Shown: positions 1 through 5,295, counted from the first letter of the stretch. The stretch: DNA of 9,760 nucleotides from Candidatus Bathyarchaeota archaeon (GCA_005882955.1 VBBB01000147.1:1-9760), one strand, 5' to 3'. Translations and numbers: made by a program. The notes: generated by a model not told the origin, from the sequence alone.

Positions 1-474
1 CGAGCCGAGACTCGTATCGAGAATGAGATGATAGATTGAGCGATCCTCAACCTGAAACCCGTAATGCCGAAGATATCTTTCTCGCTGAACAGATTCTCTC
101 TGTTCAGTCTGCGCTCGAGCCTCTTTGATGCTTACCTTGTCCCGCTTGGAAATTCGTTCCAAACGGACGTCCTCGGGAGCCGTGAGATAGATTCGTAAAT
201 CCGATCTGTCTTTCAGAATCCAGCCGGCGAGTTGACCGTCAATGACAACATTACCCTTGTTGGCTTCTGCCACAGTTCGTTCATCAACCAGTTTGTCAAT
301 GGAAGGTTCTTCCAGAGCTTTCTCGCCTAATTCTTCAAGAGAGATCTTCCTCTCTTTCGCGATTCGTCGAAAGACGGTGCCTGCCGAAACGTGCCGGATG
401 CGTAAGGCATCGGCCAGTTGGGCTGCATACGTTGACTTGCCTGTGCCGTGCGGCCCACTGACGGTAATGATCAT
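1..474 (-). CDS. cmk: Cytidylate kinase, archaeal type (3' end outside window)
   Basis: Transfers a phosphate from ATP to CMP/dCMP in pyrimidine nucleotide salvage; cytosolic. The ATG is at 474-472 and the frame stays open to base 1, giving 158 residues; the protein ends beyond the window. A P-loop GPHGTGKST is at residues 7-15, directly after the first beta strand (MIITVS). Later come a NVVIDGQLAGW strand (Walker-B-like region) and an arginine-rich lid-like segment (RLERISKRDK and following). The short N-terminus and the overall pattern match the archaeal Cmk family of about 180 residues, so perhaps 20-30 residues are missing. Its ATG overlaps the TGA of the eL34 gene (ATGA), so it is translationally coupled as the last visible gene of the uL15-SecY operon, its usual archaeal position. 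An adenylate-kinase-like relative is possible but less likely, because AdkA is encoded separately just upstream. Confidence 0.9.
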   Translation of the reverse strand, partial: MIITVSGPHGTGKSTYAAQLADALRIRHVSAGTVFRRIAKERKISLEELGEKALEEPSIDKLVDERTVAEANKGNVVIDGQLAGWILKDRSDLRIYLTAPEDVRLERISKRDKVSIKEARAQTEQRESVQRERYLRHYGFQVEDRSIYHLILDTSLGS

Positions 475-743
475 GTTGAAACGCTGGAAGAACGGACGAG
501 GGCTCGAACCTGCGTCGAGAGACAGTTCGGGCACAATACCCCTCCATACGGCCTTGATGGAGCGCGAGCGCTCCTCGAGTATCTCAGGGGCTTAGAAGTT
601 GGGACCCCATGTAGCTCCTTTCCACAGCGGGAACACTGTGCCTTCGCTGGGGCTCTTGGTTCAAAATGCAATGTTCTCCTCCCTGACGGTAACCTCACAG
701 GCAACCTTCTTCGGCCGTGAGTCCTCTGATGCGGGTTTGTCAT
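471..743 (-). CDS. rpl34e: Large ribosomal subunit protein eL34
   Basis: Component of the large ribosomal subunit in archaea and eukaryotes, with no bacterial counterpart. The 90-residue product has a basic N-terminus (RTHGRRRLPVRLPSGRRTLHF), then two zinc-binding cysteine pairs, CSRC at residues 37-40 and CPNC at 71-74. Between them are the family signature HGVP (45-48) and a basic segment ending RPYGGVLC. Length is normal for archaea. The ATG start overlaps the stop of the DUF106 gene (ATGA, 743-740), and its own stop overlaps the cmk start, so it is translated in coupled fashion in the order DUF106 - eL34 - Cmk typical of archaeal genomes. The last ~8 residues (VRSSSVST) are not obviously conserved. 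Confidence 0.93.
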   Translation of the reverse strand: MTNPHQRTHGRRRLPVRLPSGRRTLHFEPRAPAKAQCSRCGKELHGVPTSKPLRYSRSARAPSRPYGGVLCPNCLSTQVRALVRSSSVST

Positions 744-1342
744 TTTGTGTCTCCCGTTGTCGGTGCCATCGAGAACGCAGCTGAGACACCGAAGATTCGC
801 GACAGCGGGACGCTGATTGTGAATGAGCAGACGAGGTACCAGAAGAAGAGAGGCAATCCGGCCGCGACTCCAGTGCCGATGATTGTGGCGAAGGGAAACA
901 AGAAGGGGGCGTAGGCCGTGTATGGAGTTGATGATAGGGCGTAGCCTAGCACTGCGTAAATCAGATAGAACGGGACGATCGTGATCGGATACGTTTTCAG
1001 CTGCTCAAGTGTAGCTCTAGAGCTCATTTTCATGACCGCCGATTGCCGCTTCATCAGTTTGTCCAGCTGCTTTTCGTCTCCGTCTTTGCGGGCTTTTCTT
1101 ACGGCGTTCATCCAGTTCATATATTCTCGTCTGTAGCTTGCGACCATCTTGTAGTTCACCAGAAACCGGTTGGCCATCATAGCTATTAGAGAGAGGAGAA
1201 GCGCGGCGCCGAGCACGATGAATGCGGACAATGGTGCGCAAGAGGGTGCTTGGCCGGTCGCCGGGTCGATCAAATGTTTAGGGTTGCAGATGTCTTGCAC
1301 CGGACCGCCGAGGAAGTGGATGATATCGTCTATGAAGCTCAA
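740..1342 (-). CDS. Archaeal EMC3/DUF106 membrane protein (Oxa1/YidC/EMC3 superfamily)
   Basis: Archaeal DUF106 proteins belong to the Oxa1 superfamily of membrane insertases (YidC, Oxa1, EMC3, TMCO1/Get1 relatives). They probably help insert or fold membrane proteins at the ribosome-SecY site; this role is inferred from family membership. The 200-residue product shows a hydrophobic helix at about 39-60, a charged cytosolic stretch with coiled-coil character at about 62-110 (RREYMNWMNAVRKARKDGDE onward), and further helices at about 118-136 and 144-182. This is the three-helix plus cytosolic coiled-coil layout of the family. The start is a TTG (1342-1340), one base after the adkA stop; the next in-frame methionine (residue 55) lies inside the first helix, so a later start is unlikely. 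The gene lies in the same operon as secY, which fits a job in membrane protein biogenesis. Confidence 0.85.
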   Translation of the reverse strand: MSFIDDIIHFLGGPVQDICNPKHLIDPATGQAPSCAPLSAFIVLGAALLLSLIAMMANRFLVNYKMVASYRREYMNWMNAVRKARKDGDEKQLDKLMKRQSAVMKMSSRATLEQLKTYPITIVPFYLIYAVLGYALSSTPYTAYAPFLFPFATIIGTGVAAGLPLFFWYLVCSFTISVPLSRIFGVSAAFSMAPTTGDTK

Positions 1343-1343
1343 G

Positions 1344-1943
1344 CTAGCTACGCTTCTCGATAATCTTTAGGAGTTCCTCAGCCGATTGTCGCTGCTGGCC
1401 AGTTTGGTTCTGCAATATCTGAATCGGAACCCCAGCAAGGACAGCTATTGCGCTCGCCATATTCCTCGACCATTGCAGATCCGCCTTGGCATCTTCCAGG
1501 TTCTGACTGTCACGGTAGCGCGTGGTGTCGGCGGCTCTTCTTCGAGCGACCTCTGCAGGATCTGCTTCTATCAATATGATCATACTGGGATCTAAGGCAT
1601 CGAGCACCTTTCGTGGGGTCCCCGGCCATATGCCGTCGTTGGTTCTGACGAACATATGAGTGTCGACGACCAGGGTGGAGTTTCCTGGGGTCTTTGAAAT
1701 CGTTCGGGCGGCTTCTTCCTGTATCTTAGCTTGGAGGGAAATGTCCTCCTTGCGCATGTGGTCCCTGTGAATCTCTACCCCGCGGTTTTTGAAGAGTTCG
1801 TTCATGACGTTTCCAAAATTTATGATTTTCAAAGGAACCTTCCTTTCCGTGGCCACAGCCTCTAGCTCTTGGAGGATTGTTGTCTTCCCGACCCCGGGTA
1901 CACCGGCGACTATGATTGTTGCCTGCAAGGCTTGGCCTCTCAC
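1344..1943 (-). CDS. adkA: Archaeal adenylate kinase
   Basis: Interconverts ATP + AMP and two ADP; cytosolic. The 199-residue protein is of the archaeal AdkA family, not the bacterial Adk type. The P-loop GVPGVGKTT is at residues 14-22, followed by KIINFGNVM and the HRDHMRKE segment typical of the AMP-binding region. A beta strand with an acidic residue (LVVDTHMFV) follows, then IWPGTP and the lid-like RRRAADTTRYRD. The start is a GTG whose G is also the last base of the secY stop (TAGTG, 1945-1941), so reinitiation from SecY translation is likely. No ATG occurs in frame before residue 47, past the P-loop, so GTG is the only sensible start. The order secY-adkA-DUF106-rpl34e-cmk is conserved in many archaea and supports the call. 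Confidence 0.93.
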   Translation of the reverse strand: MRGQALQATIIVAGVPGVGKTTILQELEAVATERKVPLKIINFGNVMNELFKNRGVEIHRDHMRKEDISLQAKIQEEAARTISKTPGNSTLVVDTHMFVRTNDGIWPGTPRKVLDALDPSMIILIEADPAEVARRRAADTTRYRDSQNLEDAKADLQWSRNMASAIAVLAGVPIQILQNQTGQQRQSAEELLKIIEKRS

Positions 1944-3430
1944 TATCCCAAGAGGCCTTTGGTTCCCGGGTATATCTCGGTAATTCTTTCTTTTACAAGA
2001 ATTTCATAGTATTGCTGTATAATGCCTACGGTGAGCAGGATTCCTGTTCCCGTGCCGAAGGCGCCGAGGAAGTCTGCACTGGCAGCTATTACTCCGATTG
2101 TGATTCCGCCTATCACCGTAACCGCAGGGATATATCTGTCAAGAATTTGTCTGATGGTTGAGCCGGATCTTCTGAATCCTTCTATCTGCATTCCAGAGTC
2201 GATGAGTTGTTTGGAAACGGTTTTCGAGTCCATTCCTCCCACTTCGACCCATGTTACGGCGAAGAATACGCAGGCAAGTACGAAGATGAGCATGTAGACC
2301 CCCGCTCTTATGGGATCGCCAAGCACAACTCCTAGCGAGCGTGGGGCGAACGTGTAGTAGGCTAGGCCCTTGATTGGGATTAGTTGTCCGGTCTGGGTTT
2401 GTTGTTGGTAGCATCCGGGGACTAAGCTTAGCCAGAAGTTTATTCCTGTGGTAGAACAGGTAGGGTTGTATCTGTTGAAGATGAGTTGGCCGATGAAGAA
2501 TATGTTTCCGAATAGGGCTGCTGCGAAGATTACGGGTATGTTTGATACGTAGAAGAATTTGATGGGGAATCGGCCTCGGAATCCTCGATATCTAGCGTAG
2601 GAGACTGGTACTTCGACTCGCAGCCCGTTGAGGTAGATGACGATTAGAAACACTGCTATTGTTGTGATGAATCCGAGCATGTCTGGTAGATTGCCGCCTC
2701 TGTAGAGTGCGGCTTGCCATGATGTGAAACTGAATGGACTGGCGATTACTGGTCCCAGGGATTGGAAGAAGGCAATTATTCCTCCCAGGTATTTTCCGTC
2801 GGAGACGGGGGAGATGGGTCCGAGGCTGCTCCAGACTATTTGGAGGCATACGCCTGCCGCGATGAAGAGGCTGATTCCACTTCCAAAGCCCCATTTCTTC
2901 TGGAGCATTTCGTCTAGGAGGATTATGACTATTCCAGCGAAGATTAGTTGCACTAGGATGAAGAACTCATTCTGTAGGCTGGGCGGGATCGGTTGTCCCG
3001 CGGAATTGGTGACGTTGTAAGCTCCTCCGAGTAGGAAGGCGAGTCCTTCGAACAGAGTCATGAACACGGAGAGGACTTTGCTGGCTCCGGTGAAGAGTGC
3101 CCTGTCGCCTGGGTTGCTAAAGTCGACGTTGATCATTTTGGAGCCGGATAGGACTTGGAGTATGAGTCCTGCTGTGACTATTGGTCCGATTCCGAGTTCG
3201 ACGAGTGTGCCTCGCTGGCTGGCGAAGATGACTCGTAGGGGTCCGAAGGGATCGTTGACTCCTCCGGTGTGTGGGACGCCGTAGATCGGGGTCTCGGCCA
3301 TTATGAGATAGATTACGAGTGCTAGAGCGGTCCAGATGAGCTTCTCTGTGAATCCGACCTCTCGATCAGGGGGGCGGACGCTGGGGAGTACGCGGGTTAG
3401 GGGTCTGAAGATTTCGATGAAGCGGACCGT
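1943..3430 (-). CDS. secY: Preprotein translocase subunit SecY, with a non-canonical (ACG) start proposed
   Basis: SecY forms the channel of the Sec translocon (with SecE and Secbeta) that exports or inserts proteins at the cytoplasmic membrane. The ten-helix archaeal layout is recognisable: TM1 with the plug-preceding MAETPIYGV, then RGTLVELGIGPIVTAGLILQ, and near the end the cytosolic loop KQLIDSGMQIEGFRRS and the TM9-TM10 region. The first ATG (3301-3299) would remove the N-terminal amphipathic helix and TM1. The same frame continues upstream to the uL15 stop and encodes a typical SecY N-terminus (VRFIEIFRPLTRVLP, then REVGFTEKLIWTALALVIYL). That stretch holds no ATG, GTG, TTG or CTG. An ACG at 3430-3428 sits at the expected first residue and gives 495 residues. 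The protein family call is secure; the start is inference. A sequence error turning ATG into ACG would explain it equally well. Confidence 0.9.
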   Translation of the reverse strand, partial: TVRFIEIFRPLTRVLPSVRPPDREVGFTEKLIWTALALVIYLIMAETPIYGVPHTGGVNDPFGPLRVIFASQRGTLVELGIGPIVTAGLILQVLSGSKMINVDFSNPGDRALFTGASKVLSVFMTLFEGLAFLLGGAYNVTNSAGQPIPPSLQNEFFILVQLIFAGIVIILLDEMLQKKWGFGSGISLFIAAGVCLQIVWSSLGPISPVSDGKYLGGIIAFFQSLGPVIASPFSFTSWQAALYRGGNLPDMLGFITTIAVFLIVIYLNGLRVEVPVSYARYRGFRGRFPIKFFYVSNIPVIFAAALFGNIFFIGQLIFNRYNPTCSTTGINFWLSLVPGCYQQQTQTGQLIPIKGLAYYTFAPRSLGVVLGDPIRAGVYMLIFVLACVFFAVTWVEVGGMDSKTVSKQLIDSGMQIEGFRRSGSTIRQILDRYIPAVTVIGGITIGVIAASADFLGAFGTGTGILLTVGIIQQYYEILVKERITEIYPGTKGLLG

Positions 3431-3433
3431 TTG

Positions 3434-3446
3434 GGATCAGCCTTCT
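3434..3446 (-). promoter_or_regulatory. Probable ribosome binding site for secY
   Basis: On the minus strand AGAAGGCTGATCC overlaps the uL15 stop codon. It resembles the full complement of the archaeal 16S 3' end (AGGAGGTGATCC), with one mismatch and one extra base. It ends three bases before the ACG at 3430, a normal spacing for a start there. This supports initiation at 3430 rather than at the distant ATG at 3301. The 16S 3' end of this organism is assumed, not seen. Confidence 0.5.
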
Positions 3447-3892
3447 TTACTGGCTTCGGCGGGTTTGGGGAGTATTATTTCGCCGCCTGCCTGGGATATC
3501 TTGCTGGCTGCTTTTTCGGTGCACTGTGCGACGATGATTCTGAGGGGTTGTGTGACTCTTCCGTTCCCCAGCAGCTTGGTGTAGCCTATTTGGCCGAGGT
3601 CAACTTCTATCCGGTTTCCGGCGGGTTTTGTCTTGCCCTGTTCGGATAGTGTCTGGAGGTTCTGGGTTAGCTGGTCTATGTTGATTGTTCGTTGGTGTTT
3701 TGGGTTGATGGGTGTGAAGCCTGTCTTTCCGATCTCCCAGCCGTAGCGTATGACGCTGCTCCAGCGGTGGCGTTTCCAGCCGGCGTTGCCGTGTCCGCCT
3801 TGCATTCCACTGTCGCGGTGTTGTCCGGATCGTCCCCAGCCGTGGCACCGGCTACCGCGTAACCGTCTTGTTTTTCTTCGCCGGGTGGCCAT
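3437..3892 (-). CDS. rpl15: Large ribosomal subunit protein uL15
   Basis: Binds 23S rRNA late in large-subunit assembly. The 151-residue product begins with the basic archaeal/eukaryotic uL15 signature: MATRRRKTRRLRGSR, then HGWGRSGQHR and the glycine-rich GGHGNAGWKRHRWS. The C-terminal domain (about residues 66-140) carries the TINIDQL segment, the LLGNGRVTQPLRIIV motif and the AAsKISQAGG helix. Length is typical. The ATG at 3892 is followed at once by the conserved N-terminus; an ATG six bases upstream (3898) is out of frame. Its TGA lies in the same frame as secY, with only two codons between the stop and the proposed secY ACG. It is the first gene of its transcript here, whereas in many archaea uL18-uS5-uL30 precede it. 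Confidence 0.95.
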   Translation of the reverse strand: MATRRRKTRRLRGSRCHGWGRSGQHRDSGMQGGHGNAGWKRHRWSSVIRYGWEIGKTGFTPINPKHQRTINIDQLTQNLQTLSEQGKTKPAGNRIEVDLGQIGYTKLLGNGRVTQPLRIIVAQCTEKAASKISQAGGEIILPKPAEASKEG

Positions 3893-3952
3893 GGGACATT
3901 TTTCCTGTATGGTTGGATAAGTAGGGGTTTGTGTGGGGTTCCCGGGCGGGGT

Positions 3953-3964
3953 TCAATTAAACAT
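3953..3964 (-). promoter_or_regulatory. Probable TATA box for the uL15-SecY-AdkA operon
   Basis: The minus strand reads TGTTTAATTGAA, an AT-rich block in a GC-rich surround about 60 bases upstream of the uL15 ATG. Archaeal initiation about 25 bases downstream of the box would give a leader of roughly 40 bases. The core is nearly palindromic (TTCAATTAAACA on the plus strand), so it could also serve rightward transcription towards the tRNA. No classical BRE is obvious. Confidence 0.4.
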
Positions 3965-3986
3965 TGCCCGGTTTTGATGGAATTGG

Positions 3987-4008
3987 TTGATTGGCGAAAG
4001 CCAATTAG
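3987..4008 (+). other. GNRA-capped hairpin upstream of tRNA-Leu
   Basis: TTGATTGGC and GCCAATTAG flank a GAAA tetraloop and can form nine consecutive pairs, three of them G-U. GAAA is a GNRA loop only when read on the plus strand (TTTC on the minus strand), so if transcribed it belongs to a rightward RNA leading into tRNA-Leu. It could be a 5' leader element. Alternatively the AT-rich right arm (CCAATTAG, 4001-4008) may act as a promoter for the tRNA, since it lies 46-53 bases before the tRNA start. Confidence 0.4.
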
Positions 4009-4032
4009 GGCCTTGTCTTGGACGCTGTTCTT

Positions 4033-4060
4033 GCGGGAGCGGGCCTGGTGTTTGCGGGAG
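4033..4060 (+). repeat. Direct duplication of the tRNA-Leu first exon (GCGGGAG)
   Basis: GCGGGAG occurs at 4033-4039 and again at 4054-4060, each preceded by TT, 21 bases apart. Both are perfectly complementary to the tRNA 3' acceptor strand CTCCCGC (4187-4193). Only the second copy supports a complete bulge-helix-bulge with the downstream intron, so it is taken as the real exon. The first copy may be a duplication remnant or a decoy acceptor arm. Confidence 0.7.
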
Positions 4061-4087
4061 TCCGCCTTTGCTAATGGGCGGCTCGTG
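4061..4087 (+). other. tRNA intron 1 (between positions 7 and 8)
   Basis: A bulge-helix-bulge can be drawn. The central helix is CGGG (4055-4058, exon) with CTCG (4082-4085, intron), four pairs including one G-U. The bulges are AG^T (4059-4061) and TG^T (4086-4088). The inner helix is CCGCC (4062-4066) with GGCGG (4077-4081), and the loop is 10 bases. Cutting after the second base of each bulge gives exactly the joint needed for the acceptor stem and bases 8-9. Confidence 0.85.
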
Positions 4088-4106
4088 TTGCCAAGCCAGG
4101 TCAAAG

Positions 4107-4135
4107 AGACCCCGTCGACTGTAAGGGTCTTGGAC
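4107..4135 (+). other. tRNA intron 2 (D stem, between positions 23 and 24)
   Basis: Bulge-helix-bulge: the central helix is TCAA (4101-4104, exon) with TTGG (4130-4133, intron), four pairs including one U-G. The bulges are AG^A (4105-4107) and AC^G (4134-4136). The inner helix is GACCC (4108-4112) with GGGTC (4125-4129), with a 12-base loop. Excision restores the D stem GCC/GGC. The outer exon helix is weak, so this is a relaxed BHB. Confidence 0.85.
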
Positions 4136-4227
4136 GCGCAGGCCTGAGGCGCCTGTCCCGTAGGGGTTCGTGGGTTCAAATCCCACCTCCCGCACCATAC
4201 AGTTCTAGCCTGTAAAGTGTGAAGGAG

Positions 4228-4233
4228 TTTTTT
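4228..4233 (+). terminator. Oligo-T terminator behind tRNA-Leu
   Basis: A run of six T on the plus strand lies 31 bases after the tRNA CCA end, in a purine-rich context (GAAGGAG before it). Archaeal RNA polymerase commonly stops at such runs without a strong hairpin. It would end the rightward pre-tRNA transcript. Confidence 0.5.
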
Positions 4234-4403
4234 GATTCGGCATACTCTCCGGGGGGTCGAGAAATAGTTAGTAGAAAAAAGAAAGATAAGATCTGGCAAG
4301 GAAGGTTCTAGAGCTCGAGGATGAAGAAGAGAAAAATTCGGCGGTGAACGCGGATCTGTGTCGCGAGACTCGCCCGCATACCCTTTTTCCTTCTACGCGC
4401 CTG

Positions 4404-4491
4404 CTGACTGGGTCTTAACAGGGTCTTATCGTCACGCCTTATCGCGCAAAGCTGTTGTCCAGTCGATCTTGCCACTGTTAAGGACCCTCAG
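4404..4491 (+). repeat. Long imperfect inverted repeat (16 pairs)
   Basis: The left arm is CTGA-CT-GGGTC-TTAACAG (4404-4421); the right arm is CTGTTAA-G-GACCC-TCAG (4475-4491). Pairing gives 4 + 5 + 7 base pairs, broken only by a 2-base bulge on the left and a single extra G on the right, around a 53-base loop. The loop begins with a second copy of GGGTCTTA (4421-4428), which could pair with the same right arm, so two alternative folds are possible. This is the strongest structural element of the unexplained region. Confidence 0.6.
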
Positions 4492-4602
4492 TTGATTTCT
4501 AGCCGTTCTCCTAGGGACTATCAGGGCGTTAACGCTAGTCTGCGTTCATGGGGACATGGATAGAGGTGGCTGTTCGGTGGGTTTCGAGCTAAGGAATTAA
4601 GC

Positions 4603-4639
4603 GCAGGGTCAGCGGCTGGAATCTCTTATGCGACCCTGC
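4603..4639 (+). repeat. Perfect 8-base inverted repeat
   Basis: GCAGGGTC (4603-4610) and GACCCTGC (4632-4639) are exact complements around a 21-base loop. No run of T follows on either strand, so it does not look like an intrinsic terminator. It is probably one helix of the candidate RNA covering this region. Confidence 0.55.
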
Positions 4640-4807
4640 ACTCTTGGATTCTCGGATCCGGGGCTGTTTTTCAGACTTGAAGAACTAGACGGGCATTGTT
4701 ATGGGGAAGGGTCCTTTGTGCCGGAACAGGTTCGGGCCGAACCGCGCTGAGACCCGATTCCTACTTACAAGGTCGTCGGATCTAATACTGGACCGTCTAG
4801 ATCCAGC

Positions 4808-5230
4808 TTACTGCTTCAGGCTGGGGCGGGATCGTATTACGATCTCTCTCGCAGCTTCCACCTGTCGCGGGTATTCCTTTCCTCGCCCGGAGAGTTTCTT
4901 GTCAGCCTTGTGAGCGTCCAGCTTGGCGACGACATAGTCGACAGCCTTGTGAATATCGAACTGTTTGCAGCTGAAGACGTCGACGAAGGCCGTGTTTCTG
5001 TCGGGGAAGGTGTGAATGCTGATGTGGCTTTCAGCGATTATGACGAATCCGCTGACTCCCCATTCAGAAGGATTATCGCCGGGGCGATAGATGAAAGTGT
5101 AGGGCGGGGTGATCTTGTGCATCCCGATAACGTCGGGAAGCTCGTCTAAGAGATCATAGATGTGGGAGAGGTCGGAGAGCTTCCGACGATCACACTCCGA
5201 CAAATCAAGCGTAAGATGTGGTCCAAACAT
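4808..5230 (-). CDS. speD: SpeD-family pyruvoyl decarboxylase (AdoMetDC / archaeal ArgDC)
   Basis: Pyruvoyl-dependent decarboxylase of polyamine synthesis. The family makes decarboxylated S-adenosylmethionine for spermidine; some TACK archaea use a close paralogue as arginine decarboxylase (agmatine). The 140-residue product starts FGPHLTLDLSECD. It carries the self-cleavage site ESHISIHTFP (Glu67-Ser68, with Ser68 becoming the pyruvoyl group), His73 and Cys88 in VDVFSCK. The spacing matches the Ser63/His68/Cys83 triad of the Thermotoga enzyme with a constant offset of five. The frame stays open up to a TTG at 5272. I prefer the ATG at 5230, because the TATA box at 5288-5295 predicts a transcript start near 5265, downstream of that TTG, and because family members begin a few residues before GxH. 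AdoMet versus arginine specificity cannot be decided from these motifs. It is a single-gene unit. Confidence 0.9.
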   Translation of the reverse strand: MFGPHLTLDLSECDRRKLSDLSHIYDLLDELPDVIGMHKITPPYTFIYRPGDNPSEWGVSGFVIIAESHISIHTFPDRNTAFVDVFSCKQFDIHKAVDYVVAKLDAHKADKKLSGRGKEYPRQVEAAREIVIRSRPSLKQ

Positions 5231-5287
5231 TTCTGGAAGATTTTCTAGTCCGAATTTTCCGGATGATAACAATCAACGGTCAACGCG

Positions 5288-5295
5288 TATTTAAG
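5288..5295 (-). promoter_or_regulatory. TATA box of speD
   Basis: The minus strand reads CTTAAATA. An initiation site about 25 bases downstream falls near 5265, leaving a leader of about 35 bases before the ATG at 5230. About 50 bases further upstream is an AT-rich dyad (AATTTTT and GAGAAAATT, 5344-5368) that could be an operator; this is only suggestive. Confidence 0.6.

Larger units (their letters stand above)
4054..4197 (+). tRNA. tRNA-Leu(GAG) with two introns
   Basis: Decodes CUC/CUU leucine codons. Exons are 4054-4060, 4088-4106 and 4136-4197, giving an 88-base mature tRNA including an encoded CCA (4195-4197). The acceptor stem GCGGGAG/CTCCCGC is perfect. The D arm is GCC(4090-4092)...G(4106)+GC(4136-4137), formed only when the second intron is removed. 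The anticodon stem is CAGGC/GCCTG with loop CTGAGGC, so the anticodon is GAG. A long leucine-type variable arm (TCCCGTAGGGGTTC) and a T arm GTGGG-TTCAAAT-CCCAC follow. Intron 1 (27 bases) lies between tRNA positions 7 and 8; intron 2 (29 bases) lies between 23 and 24. Neither is at the common 37/38 site. Removing both gives a fully paired cloverleaf very like archaeal tRNA-Leu. Usual automatic searches may miss it or report a pseudogene. Confidence 0.9.
4234..4807. other. Gene-less region rich in inverted repeats; candidate structured RNA
   Basis: No convincing protein is encoded in these ~570 bases between tRNA-Leu and speD. Many potential stems are present: 4350-4353/4374-4377 enclosing GTC-GCGA-GAC; the long 4404-4421/4475-4491 helix; GACTA/TAGTC (4516-4520/4536-4540) enclosing GCG-TTAA-CGC; TTCATG-GGGA-CATGGA (4545-4560); the 8-pair 4603-4610/4632-4639; GGTTC/GAACC (4729-4743); and GGATCTA/TAGATCC (4778-4804). 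The outer blocks 4304-4312 and 4796-4804 can pair at eight of nine positions. Two loops are GNRA only on the plus strand, which favours a rightward RNA of about 500 bases. I searched by eye for SRP RNA (GGAAGGGAGCAG-like apical loop) and RNase P RNA (GAGGAAAGTCC-like core) and found neither clearly. Identity unknown. Confidence 0.5.

Noticed and set aside
3299..3301. ATG at 3301 as the SecY start
   Set aside because: It would delete the conserved N-terminus and first transmembrane helix, which are encoded intact upstream in the same frame.
3953..4198. Minus-strand 81-codon frame (MVREVGFEPTNPYGTGAS...)
   Set aside because: It is the antisense of tRNA-Leu; this VGFEPTNP-type peptide is a well-known false gene produced opposite tRNAs.
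3676..4299. Minus-strand 207-codon frame
   Set aside because: It spans the antisense of the tRNA and the start of uL15 in the wrong frame; no family features.
4345..4362. Minus-strand ACACAGATCCGCG resembling the RNase P 3' core
   Set aside because: No matching GAGGAAAGTCC-type 5' core that could form helix P4 was found on that strand, so RNase P RNA could not be claimed.
4421..4433. Minus-strand GACGATAAGACCC resembling a conserved 23S rRNA motif
   Set aside because: Nothing on either side matches 23S rRNA; probably chance.
4583..4602. 5S rRNA-like motif (TTTCGA...GGAATTAAGCG)
   Set aside because: It resembles the 5S loop C/helix III segment, but the flanking helices and paired ends of a ~120-base 5S RNA are not found.
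4778..4804. Hairpin GGATCTA/TAGATCC just past the speD stop as a terminator
   Set aside because: No run of T follows on the speD strand; it is more likely part of the structured region.
4701..4913. Plus-strand 70-codon frame
   Set aside because: It runs from the structured intergenic region into the antisense of speD; low-quality composition.
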